Part shown: positions 1 through 6,860 of the stretch, in pieces
How the letters are laid out: every line of letters begins with the position of its first letter
How positions within the stretch are numbered: the first letter of the stretch is position 1
Assembly: GCA_938003665.1 (NCBI GenBank)
Contig: CALKYI010000155.1
Location: 1 to 9,202 of the forward strand
DNA length: 9,202 nt
DNA from: an uncultured Flavobacteriales bacterium
GTDB taxonomy: Bacteria > Bacteroidota > Bacteroidia > Flavobacteriales_D > Sanyastnellaceae
Reading direction: 5' to 3'
Translations under genes and position numbers: made by a program
Notes under the pieces: model-generated
Database searches by the model: none
The model's input: only the letters and a program-made list of their open reading frames with translations
Told to the model about the DNA's origin: nothing

Positions 1-417
1 GAATCCGGCAGGCGCAAGACTTTAAATTTTGGTCACACCGTCGCACATGCTTTGGAGAGCGCTGCTGCAGCACTCGGGGAAGACCTACCCCACGGCACTG
101 CTGTCGGTATCGGCATGGTGTTTTCCTTGCATTGGAGTGCCTCACAATCCCAAAACACAACCGTCAAAGACGAGCTGATCGACGCTGCTCAGCGCATTGG
201 CCAATGGCTTGCTGCTTCTGCTGGAGAGCAAGTTCAGACGGCAATTCAAGCCGCGGATGTACGAACCTTGTGGGCCTTCATGGAAAAAGACAAGAAAAAC
301 GACGCGCAAGGCGTTCAAGAGATTAGACTCACGGGAATTGGCCAAGCAGAATGGAATCAATTGCTGACGTACGACGCGTTCGTTGCCAGTTGGACCGCGG
401 CGCTCCGCATCATCTGA
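1..417 (+). CDS. aroB: 3-dehydroquinate synthase, C-terminal part (5' end outside window)
   Basis: This is the last 138 codons of a gene that enters the window from the left in frame 1 and stops with TGA at 415-417. AroB converts DAHP to 3-dehydroquinate, the second step of the cytoplasmic shikimate pathway, using NAD+ and a divalent metal. The visible part begins with LNFGHTVAHALE (codons 8-19) and continues with HGTAVGIGM (31-39), the two best-conserved C-terminal blocks of the family. By comparison with the Aspergillus enzyme, His12 and His31 of this fragment (nt 34-36 and 91-93) match two of the three metal ligands. A KDKK motif near fragment residues 96-99, also typical of AroB, follows. 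The family's usual HGE is HGT here, a mild variation. The end of the gene lies 38 bases before lpxD, so read-through into the lipid A genes is possible. Confidence 0.93.
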   Translation, partial: ESGRRKTLNFGHTVAHALESAAAALGEDLPHGTAVGIGMVFSLHWSASQSQNTTVKDELIDAAQRIGQWLAASAGEQVQTAIQAADVRTLWAFMEKDKKNDAQGVQEIRLTGIGQAEWNQLLTYDAFVASWTAALRII

Positions 418-443
418 GCGCACGGAAACTTGACCACTTGCCC

Positions 444-451
444 TAATTTTA
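444..451 (+). promoter_or_regulatory. TAATTTTA box just before lpxD; possible -7 promoter element or AT-rich initiation signal
   Basis: The octamer TAATTTTA ends four bases before the lpxD ATG. It matches the Bacteroidota -7 consensus TAnnTTTG in all but the last base. No convincing -33 TTG lies at the proper distance. Transcription from it would begin at or very near the start codon, so it may instead be an AT-rich translation-initiation context. The same octamer precedes galE. Confidence 0.25.
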
Positions 452-455
452 CACC

Positions 456-1490
456 ATGGAAGTAACCGCCAAAGTTTTGGCCGATCGCATCGGAGGAACC
501 ATTGAAGGACCCACCGATGTGACCCTCAATCAGATTGCGAAGATTGAAGATGCAGGGGAAGGAAGCCTGACGTTTCTGGCGAACATGGAATACGAGGGTT
601 TCATCTACACCACCCGAGCAAGCGCTGCATTGGTGTCAGAACACTTTGCTCCATCCCAAGAACTTCCAAAACAATTGGCCCTCATCCGGGTCCAAGACCC
701 CTACACCGCTTTTGCCGGGGTGTTGCAATGGGCAGCCGCTTCCCAGGCTTATCCCGCAGGAATATCTTCCAAGGCCCACGTCGACCCCTCTGCTGAAATC
801 GCTGAAGGCTGTTACGTCGGACCTTTTGTCGTGGTGGAAGCTGGCGCCAAAATTGCCGCTGGATGCCAGATCCACAGCCACGTGAGCATTGGGCGAGGGG
901 TCCAGATCGGGGCCAATACTACCCTTCATCGCCAGGCCTCCATCCTCGATCATTGCACCGTCGGCAGCGATTGCATCATCCAGTCGGGAGCCGTCATCGG
1001 TTCGGATGGATTCGGGTTTGCACCCAACGACTCAGGCCAGTACGACAAAGTGCCTCAAACCGGCAATGTCACCATCGGTAACGGTTGTGAAATCGGCGCC
1101 GCCACAACCATTGACCGCGCTACGCTCGGGTCGACGGTGATTGAAGACGGTGTCAAACTCGACAACCAAATCCAGATTGCCCACAACGTGAAAATCGGTG
1201 CAAACACCGTCATCGCTGCTCAAACCGGGGTGGCAGGGAGTACCACCATCGGAGCGAATTGCATGGTGGGCGGACAAGTCGGTTTTGCCGGCCACATCAC
1301 GGTCGCAGACGGCGTAAAAATTGCGGCGCAATCCGGAGTGACCAAAAGTATCGCCGAGCCAAACGGCGTCTGGCAAGGCACACCCGCTCAGCCGATTAAA
1401 GCCTACCAATCTCAACAAATTGCATTGCGGAAATTGATTCGCGCCTTAGTTTTGGACCGCATTGATGCACTGGAACAAAAACTGAGCTGA
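456..1490 (+). CDS. lpxD: UDP-3-O-(3-hydroxyacyl)glucosamine N-acyltransferase LpxD
   Basis: LpxD transfers a 3-hydroxyacyl chain from acyl-ACP to the 2-amino group of UDP-3-O-acyl-glucosamine, the third step of lipid A synthesis, in the cytoplasm. The 344-residue length is close to the 341 of E. coli. Residues 1-100 form the family's N-terminal uridine-binding domain, with a GSLTFLAN block at 36-43. From about 105 to 315 there are hexapeptide repeats of the left-handed beta-helix type (for example CYVGPF, VSIGRG, VQIGAN). GSDGFGF at 192-198 and LDNQIQIAHNV at 235-245 are LpxD hallmarks; His243 matches the catalytic His239 of E. coli. A C-terminal helix (about 316-344) ends the protein, as in trimeric LpxD. 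ATG at 456 is the first start and gives a full-length N-terminus. lpxC/fabZ follows after 5 bases, so the two are surely cotranscribed. Nothing looks broken. Confidence 0.97.
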   Translation: MEVTAKVLADRIGGTIEGPTDVTLNQIAKIEDAGEGSLTFLANMEYEGFIYTTRASAALVSEHFAPSQELPKQLALIRVQDPYTAFAGVLQWAAASQAYPAGISSKAHVDPSAEIAEGCYVGPFVVVEAGAKIAAGCQIHSHVSIGRGVQIGANTTLHRQASILDHCTVGSDCIIQSGAVIGSDGFGFAPNDSGQYDKVPQTGNVTIGNGCEIGAATTIDRATLGSTVIEDGVKLDNQIQIAHNVKIGANTVIAAQTGVAGSTTIGANCMVGGQVGFAGHITVADGVKIAAQSGVTKSIAEPNGVWQGTPAQPIKAYQSQQIALRKLIRALVLDRIDALEQKLS

Positions 1491-1495
1491 GGCGA

Positions 1496-2899
1496 ATGGC
1501 CAACACCGTACAGCAACGCACCTTAAACAAGCCTGTTGAATTCTCTGGAATCGGCCTTCACACGGGCGAAACCACGGTCATGACGGTCTTGCCCGCTCCC
1601 GAAAACCACGGCTATAAATTCCAACGGATTGACCTGCCGGAACAACCCATCATCAATGCCGATGCGGACCTCGTGGTCGGAACACAACGCGGAACAACAC
1701 TCGAACAGAACGGTGCCCAAGTGTACACAACCGAACACATTCTGGCTGCCCTGTACGGTTGTGAAGTGGACAATGCACTCATCCAACTTACGGGTCCTGA
1801 AATTCCCATCATGGATGGCAGCGCGCAAGACTTTGTTGATGCCTTCGAGCGCGTTGGATACAAGGAGCAAGAAGCACCGCGCGTTTACTACAAGCTGCGT
1901 CGAAACATCGCCTTTGAAGACAAAGAAAAGGGCGTTGAAATGCTCGCCGTCCCCGAGCCAAATGACGAATTCCGGCTCACGGTCATGGTCGACTACCGCA
2001 GCCCGGTGCTCGGCACACAACACGCGAGCATGTCCAAGCTCCAGGATTTCAAGGAGGACATCGCCAAATGCCGCACGTTTGTCTTCTTGAAAGAAGTCAA
2101 GGCATTGGCCCAAGCCGACTTGATCAAAGGCGGAGACCTGAACAATGCGGTGGTTCTCATCGAACGACCGTATTCCGATGCTGAGCTGCAAGAGATTGCT
2201 GATTTGTTAGGCAAGCAAAGCCTGCATGCGCAAGCGGACGTTCCGGGTGTCTTGAATACCTCTCCCCTGCGCTACCAAAACGAGCCTGCTCGCCACAAGC
2301 TTTTGGACATCATGGGCGATTTGGCCCTCACAGGTAAGTTCATTCAAGCCCACATCCTGGCTGCCCGTCCAGGACACGCCGGCAACGTGTCGTTTGCCAA
2401 AATCTTGAAGAAAAAGATGAAAGAAGAACTCGGAAAACCCAATTTGGACACCAACCGTCCCTCCCTCTTCGACATCAACCAGATTGCTGGAATGCTGCCG
2501 CACCGGTACCCCTTCCTTCTGGTCGACAAAATCCTTGAAGTGGACGACACAAGCATCGTGGGATGCAAAAACGTCACGGTCAATGAGCCGTTCTTCCAAG
2601 GACATTTCCCGGGCAATCCCGTCATGCCGGGTGTGTTGCAGGTAGAAGCCATGGCGCAGGTTGGTGGGATTTTTGCGTTGCAAACCGTCGATGACCCGGA
2701 AAATTACACCACGTACTTCATGAAGATTGACAACGTGAAGTTCAAGCAAAAGGTCATTCCGGGTGACACCATCGTATTTCACCTTGAACTGATGTCCCCC
2801 ATTCGCAGAGGACTCGTGAACATGCGCGGTCGTGGCTACGTGCAGGGCAACCTCGTATCGGAAGCCGAAATGCTGGCCCAAATCGTTAAGGACCGGTAA
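1496..2899 (+). CDS. lpxC/fabZ: Bifunctional UDP-3-O-acyl-GlcNAc deacetylase / 3-hydroxyacyl-ACP dehydratase (LpxC-FabZ fusion)
   Basis: This 467-residue fusion is typical of Bacteroidota. Residues 1 to about 315 are LpxC, the zinc enzyme that removes acetate from UDP-3-O-acyl-GlcNAc and commits it to lipid A. The zinc ligands are visible as His81 (in TTEHILAAL), His267 and Asp271 (in HKLLDIMGDL). Glu80 and His294 match the catalytic Glu78 and His265 of E. coli. Residues about 323-467 are FabZ, which dehydrates 3-hydroxyacyl-ACP during fatty acid elongation. It has LPHRYPFLLVDKI at 334-346 and GHFPGNPVMPG at 369-379; the catalytic pair is His370 and Glu384, 14 residues apart as in the family. 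The linker is short (about 308-322) and rich in charged residues. Fusing the two places an enzyme that consumes 3-hydroxyacyl-ACP beside one that commits the same acyl pool to lipid A, which may balance phospholipid and LPS synthesis (inference). Start at 1496 with a weak GAGG three bases before it; lpxA follows after 22 bases. Confidence 0.97.
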   Translation: MANTVQQRTLNKPVEFSGIGLHTGETTVMTVLPAPENHGYKFQRIDLPEQPIINADADLVVGTQRGTTLEQNGAQVYTTEHILAALYGCEVDNALIQLTGPEIPIMDGSAQDFVDAFERVGYKEQEAPRVYYKLRRNIAFEDKEKGVEMLAVPEPNDEFRLTVMVDYRSPVLGTQHASMSKLQDFKEDIAKCRTFVFLKEVKALAQADLIKGGDLNNAVVLIERPYSDAELQEIADLLGKQSLHAQADVPGVLNTSPLRYQNEPARHKLLDIMGDLALTGKFIQAHILAARPGHAGNVSFAKILKKKMKEELGKPNLDTNRPSLFDINQIAGMLPHRYPFLLVDKILEVDDTSIVGCKNVTVNEPFFQGHFPGNPVMPGVLQVEAMAQVGGIFALQTVDDPENYTTYFMKIDNVKFKQKVIPGDTIVFHLELMSPIRRGLVNMRGRGYVQGNLVSEAEMLAQIVKDR

Positions 2900-2921
2900 G
2901 GCCCATTCAAACCGTTGCGTC

Positions 2922-3716
2922 ATGAGCTCCACAGCTGCACACATTTCTCCCCAAGCGTATGTCTCGCCCGATGCGACCATCGGTGAAGGCACGGTCATTG
3001 AACCGTTCGCTTTCATTGAAGGCAACGTCGTCATCGGAGCCAACTGTTGGGTCGGTCCCCACGCTGTCATTCACAGCAACACCACCATCGGAGATGCGTG
3101 CAAGGTGTTTTCCGGGGCCGTCGTTGGTGCAGTGCCTCAAGATTTGAAGTTCGACGGAGAAGCATCCACCGTTCAGATTGGCGACCGAACCGTCATCCGT
3201 GAATGCGTCACCATCAATCGGGGAACCACCGACCGAATGGTCACGAAGGTGGGGTCGGACTGCTTATTGATGGCCTACTGCCACCTCGCCCACGACGTGT
3301 GCATCGGCGACCACGTCATCATCGCCAACTCCGGCAACATTGCTGGACACGTGACCATCGAAGATTGGGCCATCATTGAAGGCATGGTAGGCGTTCAGCA
3401 ATTCGTCACCATTGGTCAACATGCTTTTGTCGCGGGTGGATCGTTGGTGCGAAAAAACATCCCTCCCTTCATCAAGGCAGCGCGCGAGCCCCTGTCCTTC
3501 ATTGGCGTCAACAGCATCGGATTGCGCAGACGTGGTTTTGACAACGACCAGGTCATGAGCATCGAAGACATCTACCGAACGCTCTACGTGCAAAACACCA
3601 ACCTGTCACAAGCCATCCGCGTGGCTGAGACGGAACTGCCGCAATCCAAAGAAAAGGACACCATCCTCGCGTTCATCCAAGCCTCTGACAAAGGCATCAT
3701 CCGCGGGCCATTCTGA
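2922..3716 (+). CDS. lpxA: UDP-N-acetylglucosamine O-acyltransferase LpxA
   Basis: LpxA adds a 3-hydroxyacyl chain from ACP to the 3-OH of UDP-GlcNAc, the first and reversible step of lipid A synthesis. The protein has 264 residues (E. coli 262). Hexapeptide repeats run from about residue 7 to 185, and a helical C-terminal domain follows. His124 in CHLAHDV matches catalytic His125 of E. coli. Gly172 matches the acyl-length ruler Gly173, Asn197 matches Asn198, and Arg203 in GLRRRGF matches Arg204. Gln159 stands where E. coli has His160, a residue that helps but is not essential there. I chose ATG 2922: an in-frame start 90 bases earlier lies inside lpxC/fabZ and would add a lysine- and cysteine-rich stretch unlike LpxA. 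The stop TGA overlaps the next start by one base (TGATG), which suggests coupled translation with the ABC ATPase. Confidence 0.97.
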   Translation: MSSTAAHISPQAYVSPDATIGEGTVIEPFAFIEGNVVIGANCWVGPHAVIHSNTTIGDACKVFSGAVVGAVPQDLKFDGEASTVQIGDRTVIRECVTINRGTTDRMVTKVGSDCLLMAYCHLAHDVCIGDHVIIANSGNIAGHVTIEDWAIIEGMVGVQQFVTIGQHAFVAGGSLVRKNIPPFIKAAREPLSFIGVNSIGLRRRGFDNDQVMSIEDIYRTLYVQNTNLSQAIRVAETELPQSKEKDTILAFIQASDKGIIRGPF

Positions 3717-4363
3717 TGGCAACTGCCACAGATTCGAACAGCACGGGCATTGCAGTAGAACTGCAAAGCGTCTCCCATACTTTCAAATCACGGCCTGTAT
3801 TTCATCCTGTGACGGCCCATGTGCCCGCAGGCAGCGAATGCCTGATCCGAGGCACAAACGGAAGCGGCAAATCCACTTTGGGGCGCATCTTGGCAGGGGA
3901 ACTCACCCCGGCCGAAGGGCAAGTCACTTGGCTACTCGAAAAGCAAGCAATGGAAGCGGAGGACCTGTGCCTGCGCAGCCAACGCGTAAGCCCCGTAACG
4001 GCATTGCATCCTCAGCTGACCATCGCCGAGCTCATTGCCTTTCAGGGTCAATTTCAGCCATGGTTGTCCCCTTCCGTTGCCTCGGATTTACTGAACCAGG
4101 CTGGATTGGCCAAGCACATGGACAAAGCCTACCGGGATTTGAGTTCCGGCATGCAACAGCGGGTGAAATTGGCCCTTGCGCTGGCGGCCCAATCGGGACT
4201 TATCGTATTGGATGAGCCGTGTGCCAACCTCGACGCAGCCGGCATAGCATGGTACCGTGAAAGCCTTCAGACCGTGCGTGGAGAAGCGACGTTGATTGTG
4301 TGCTCAAACGACCGCGACGAGGACTTTATCGATCCGAACATCACGATTGAATTGGGTTTTTAA
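3716..4363 (+). CDS. ABC-type ATPase with atypical Q- and H-loops, no permease nearby
   Basis: This is a 215-residue single ATP-binding cassette domain. Seen directly: Walker A GTNGSGKST at 46-54, signature LSSGMQQ at 142-148, Walker B LIVLDE at 162-167 and D-loop ANLD at 170-173. There is no membrane segment. Two switch elements look altered. The usual H-loop His (as in THD) is Asn198 in CSND. No glutamine sits at the expected Q-loop position, where the segment reads VSPVTALHPQLT (91-102). The length resembles CcmA-like subunits, and I recall similar stand-alone ATPases in other Bacteroidota, so it is a family and not a decayed gene. The one-base overlap with lpxA places it in the lipid A operon. 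A role in lipid or envelope export is a guess from context, because no partner permease lies within the window. Its substrate is unknown. Confidence 0.88.
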   Translation: MATATDSNSTGIAVELQSVSHTFKSRPVFHPVTAHVPAGSECLIRGTNGSGKSTLGRILAGELTPAEGQVTWLLEKQAMEAEDLCLRSQRVSPVTALHPQLTIAELIAFQGQFQPWLSPSVASDLLNQAGLAKHMDKAYRDLSSGMQQRVKLALALAAQSGLIVLDEPCANLDAAGIAWYRESLQTVRGEATLIVCSNDRDEDFIDPNITIELGF

Positions 4364-4407
4364 AGGGCTGATATACAACCCTTTAATTACTCGACTCATT
4401 TTTTTTT
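4360..4407 (+). terminator. Possible weak terminator at the end of the lipid A operon
   Basis: An 8-bp perfect inverted repeat, TTAAAGGG (4360-4367) and CCCTTTAA (4379-4386), encloses an 11-base loop and overlaps the ATPase stop codon. A run of nine T (4399-4407) comes 12 bases after the stem instead of directly next to it. This is not a canonical intrinsic terminator. The hairpin plus distant T-run may still end or attenuate transcription. Confidence 0.35.
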
Positions 4408-4437
4408 GAAACCTTTATTGAAGTCATGACGTAAGAG

Positions 4438-4464
4438 GAATTCGAAACTCAATTCTCGAAATTC
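4438..4464 (+). repeat. Imperfect inverted repeat in the leader of the T9SS cargo gene
   Basis: GAATTCGA (4438-4445) can pair with TCGAAATTC (4456-4464): eight base pairs with one bulged A (4459) and a 10-base loop. It ends 15 bases before the start codon at 4480. It could be a protective or regulatory hairpin in the mRNA leader, or an operator in DNA. An AT-rich 116-base gap makes a chance match possible. Confidence 0.3.
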
Positions 4465-4479
4465 AAATACCTCTATATC

Positions 4480-5337
4480 ATGAAACTTCAAAAGTTTTAC
4501 ATCCTCGCAGCCGCTGCTCTCTTGATCGGCGCTGTTTCTGCCCAAGCGCAGACTGCCAACTTAGCTTCTACAGCAGGTCCTTTTGACAACCTCGATCACG
4601 ATTGCGTGGCCAAGGAAGCTCGCGGCAACCAGGTGTTGTTGTTGAACCACTTGGATGTTGTTACCCAATCGTTCACTGCATGTGAGCAAGGTGTTGTCGA
4701 AAAGGTGTACGTCATCGTCAAGCAAACCGGTTCAGATGGTCGCATTTCTGCGGTGATCGAAGACAGCCGTGGACGCGAACTCGAAGGCCATAAACTCGAC
4801 ATCCGCGAAGGATTTGACGGCGTTGTAACCTTCAAGTTGCAAACGAAAGTTGATGCTGGCATGAAGTACTTCTTGAAGATCCGTGCCATGGAAACCAACT
4901 TGGTTTTGGAAGGTCAATACGGTCAAGCATCTGACAATTCGTTGCACTTGAACGGATGGAAACTCGACGGCAACATCACTACGGCCATCGGTATGCGCCG
5001 CGTGATCGAACGCCCTGAGTCAGCCTTGGATGCTCGCAACCCTTACGGTGATAACATCATCGAGGACCGTGCGACTGAATTCCAGAGCAACTTCGTTGTG
5101 TACCCAAACCCATTCGTTGACCAAGTGACCGTTACGTTCAAGCGTGAGTTTAAAGGTGAAACGATTGTGATGTTGACTGACTTGTCAGGCAACTTACTCC
5201 ACCGCGAAATCCGTCAGAACCCAATCGAGGGTCAAAACGTAAACCTCAACCCTGCATACAACTTGCACCCCGGTGCTTATGCCTTGCGCATCATCAACGA
5301 CAACCGAGTATATAACCAAACGTTGATGAAGCAGTAA
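4480..5337 (+). CDS. Secreted protein of unknown function with type IX secretion C-terminal sorting domain
   Basis: The protein has 285 residues. Residues 1-23 are a clear Sec signal peptide: Lys2 and Lys5, a hydrophobic core at 7-19, and AQA before a likely cut at 23/24. Residues 203-285 form a type A T9SS sorting domain. It opens with VVYPNPFVDQVTV (206-218), has the LTDLSGNLL block (232-240), and ends with LHPGAYALRI (262-271) and a short basic tail. This domain takes cargo through the outer membrane by the Por machinery and is usually removed, with attachment to the surface. The central 24-202 part matches no family I recognise. It looks beta-rich, with Cys42 and Cys68 as the only cysteines of the mature protein and a possible disulfide. 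A steady preference for TTG and CTC leucine, AAC asparagine and GTT valine codons suggests strong expression (impression by eye). It is a single-gene unit ended by a strong terminator. Confidence 0.85.
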   Translation: MKLQKFYILAAAALLIGAVSAQAQTANLASTAGPFDNLDHDCVAKEARGNQVLLLNHLDVVTQSFTACEQGVVEKVYVIVKQTGSDGRISAVIEDSRGRELEGHKLDIREGFDGVVTFKLQTKVDAGMKYFLKIRAMETNLVLEGQYGQASDNSLHLNGWKLDGNITTAIGMRRVIERPESALDARNPYGDNIIEDRATEFQSNFVVYPNPFVDQVTVTFKREFKGETIVMLTDLSGNLLHREIRQNPIEGQNVNLNPAYNLHPGAYALRIINDNRVYNQTLMKQ

Positions 5338-5362
5338 TCAATTAGTCTTCGTTTTGTGTTCA

Positions 5363-5390
5363 AAAAGGGCCGCCTTCGGGCGGCCTTTTT
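5363..5390. terminator. Strong bidirectional intrinsic terminator with UUCG tetraloop
   Basis: GGCCGCC (5368-5374) pairs perfectly with GGCGGCC (5379-5385) around the extra-stable TTCG loop closed by C-G. A-run 5363-5366 and T-run 5386-5390 flank the stem, so a U-tract is present on either strand. It ends the T9SS cargo gene on the + strand and, read on the - strand, the convergent DUF4301 gene, which stops 18 bases away. Confidence 0.92.
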
Positions 5391-5408
5391 CATGCCCCAG
5401 TATTTCGA

Positions 5409-6815
5409 TCATCCGCGCCGGACCGGGTCCAGCAAGTCGAAGACTGTCTTCACTGGCGCGAAGGTTGTAGCAGGCACCTCGACAAATTCGGTGAGCCAGT
5501 TGTCCATCCCTCCGTTCCACAATCCCGGGCGCTCGAAGATGCGAATGGACTTGCCATTCCAGTCCTTTTGACCAGTGAAGAACCGGTGATGGTCCGCAAA
5601 TTGGAGGACATCGTAACGGGAACCATCCGCTCGCTGAACGTTGCAAACCAAGTCGACCGGATTGAAGTGGGTGCCGCCGCTCAGTTCGCCTTCGGGCAAT
5701 TCTGCGCTTTCCACAATGCTTGGCACCATGCGGCCATTTGCTTGTCGAATCCAAAACGGCCCGCCACCGGGGGCGCCTTCATTCAAGACCATTCCTGCCA
5801 CGCGCACGGGTCGATCGAGCAACGCTACAAGTCCATCTGTGTCTGGAACCGCGCTCGCGTTGGCATCAAACGCAAGCAACCATGCCGTCGCATCCTCCAT
5901 CCATGTTGCCGAACCCAGGTCTGAGCGGTTGAGCAAGCTGTCCCGCTCCTCAACCCGCGTCGCACATCGACCGAGTAACACCGTCTGCTCTTCATTCCGC
6001 TCGGCCATGCGTCGCTCTGGAACAACGTTGTCGATGTTCCGAATCAACACAAATGGCGTTGGGATGGCCGCCAAATTCTTGAGCAACGCCCCGTGACCTC
6101 CGGGTCGAAACAACAAAGAGCCATCTTCATGCCGAGCGAGTGCGTTTGCATCGAGGTCCCAGGCTAACGCATCGGTGGAAGCCGATTGCACCGAAGTTGT
6201 GATTGCTGCGTCGGTTTCACTCCACATGGATTGGATGCGCGCAGTGAAGCGCTCAGGGACGGTAAAATGCAAGGGGGCATTGCCCGCGAGTAAATTCCAT
6301 TCTGCGACGTGTTCCTCAAACGAACACCGGCTCTTGCCGTCGGCATACCGATGGAACGGAATGAGTCCTTTAGGCAGGTGGCTCCAACCGGTTTCAGGGT
6401 CCAGAATCCAAGTGCGCGCTTGTGCCGCACGCTCTGCCCAGGGTAGCGCTTCCAACGCCTCCTGTTGGCAAGCACTCCAAAATGGAAAATCCTGCGCCTG
6501 CGCTTGGAGCGTCGCTTCTGTTGCGCCATCCAGCGCACCGCGCAATGCAGCAAACATCCGTGAAGCCGCACCGGATGCGGGAACAAAACGGGTGCAAGAT
6601 GTCGGTTCCGCCAATACCGCGGTCCCGGCGTCGATGGCCTCGAGTCGTTCGTCTAATGTTAAAACGTGAATGCCGTCCCCTGCTGTACAAGGGCGGTCAA
6701 CGGCCACTGCAGGGCCAGAGACTTGCAACTTATGCGATTGGGCTTCAGCTTCCTCCAGTGACCAGCCTCGCTCTGAAAATGCGCGTTGGTCCTGCGCTGT
6801 CCAATCTGACCCCAT
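5409..6815 (-). CDS. DUF4301 family protein, possible UDP-sugar pyrophosphorylase-like enzyme
   Basis: The 468-residue protein has no signal peptide or membrane segment, so it is probably cytoplasmic. I recognise the DUF4301 pattern along its whole length: FVPASGAASRMF (77-88), LPKGLIPFHRY (147-157), EEH (167-169), HFTV (183-186), RPGGHGALLKNL (237-248), RNIDNVVP (259-266), GMVLNEGAPGGGPFW (341-355), THFNPVDLVC (382-391), PGLWNGGM (430-437) and FAPVKTVFDLL (452-462). The family has no assigned function that I know. The GGHGALLKNL and NIDN blocks resemble the PxGHGD and NvDNL motifs of UDPGP-type pyrophosphorylases, and the SGAASRM block could be the nucleotide loop of a Rossmann-like nucleotidyltransferase. 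This link is my inference. It is consistent with galE, a UDP-sugar enzyme, two genes away. Start ATG at 6815 gives the expected N-terminus. TATTTTTG, an exact -7 consensus, ends four bases before it. The gene is intact. Confidence 0.88.
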   Translation of the reverse strand: MGSDWTAQDQRAFSERGWSLEEAEAQSHKLQVSGPAVAVDRPCTAGDGIHVLTLDERLEAIDAGTAVLAEPTSCTRFVPASGAASRMFAALRGALDGATEATLQAQAQDFPFWSACQQEALEALPWAERAAQARTWILDPETGWSHLPKGLIPFHRYADGKSRCSFEEHVAEWNLLAGNAPLHFTVPERFTARIQSMWSETDAAITTSVQSASTDALAWDLDANALARHEDGSLLFRPGGHGALLKNLAAIPTPFVLIRNIDNVVPERRMAERNEEQTVLLGRCATRVEERDSLLNRSDLGSATWMEDATAWLLAFDANASAVPDTDGLVALLDRPVRVAGMVLNEGAPGGGPFWIRQANGRMVPSIVESAELPEGELSGGTHFNPVDLVCNVQRADGSRYDVLQFADHHRFFTGQKDWNGKSIRIFERPGLWNGGMDNWLTEFVEVPATTFAPVKTVFDLLDPVRRG

Positions 6816-6819
6816 GAAA

Positions 6820-6827
6820 CAAAAATA
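6820..6827 (-). promoter_or_regulatory. TATTTTTG box directly before the DUF4301 start
   Basis: Read on the minus strand, TATTTTTG fits the Bacteroidota -7 consensus TAnnTTTG exactly and ends four bases before the ATG at 6815. No good TTG -33 box lies 19-21 bases upstream. Used as a promoter it would give a nearly leaderless mRNA; otherwise it is an AT-rich start context. Confidence 0.3.
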
Positions 6828-6860
6828 ACGTCCATGGGATAAATGAAATAAACGGTAATG

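Noticed and set aside
780..1370. Apparent periodic repeats inside lpxD (and again in lpxA)
   Set aside because: The period comes from hexapeptide codons of the beta-helix, not from DNA repeats or a CRISPR array.
2207..3070. Long open frame of 287 codons on the minus strand opposite lpxC/fabZ and lpxA
   Set aside because: It lies opposite two certain genes, has no recognisable domain and is rich in residues expected from reverse reading of GC-rich codons. Similar antisense frames occur at 1523-2191 and 1032-1418.
4404..4440. Possible -33/-7 promoter for the T9SS cargo gene, starting from TTTG at 4405-4408
   Set aside because: No TAnnTTTG-like box lies 19-21 bases downstream (the sequence there reads GTAAGAGG), so I do not call a promoter.
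5568..6817. Several plus-strand open frames opposite the DUF4301 gene
   Set aside because: The minus-strand frame has conserved family motifs throughout; the plus frames are short, overlapping and without domains.
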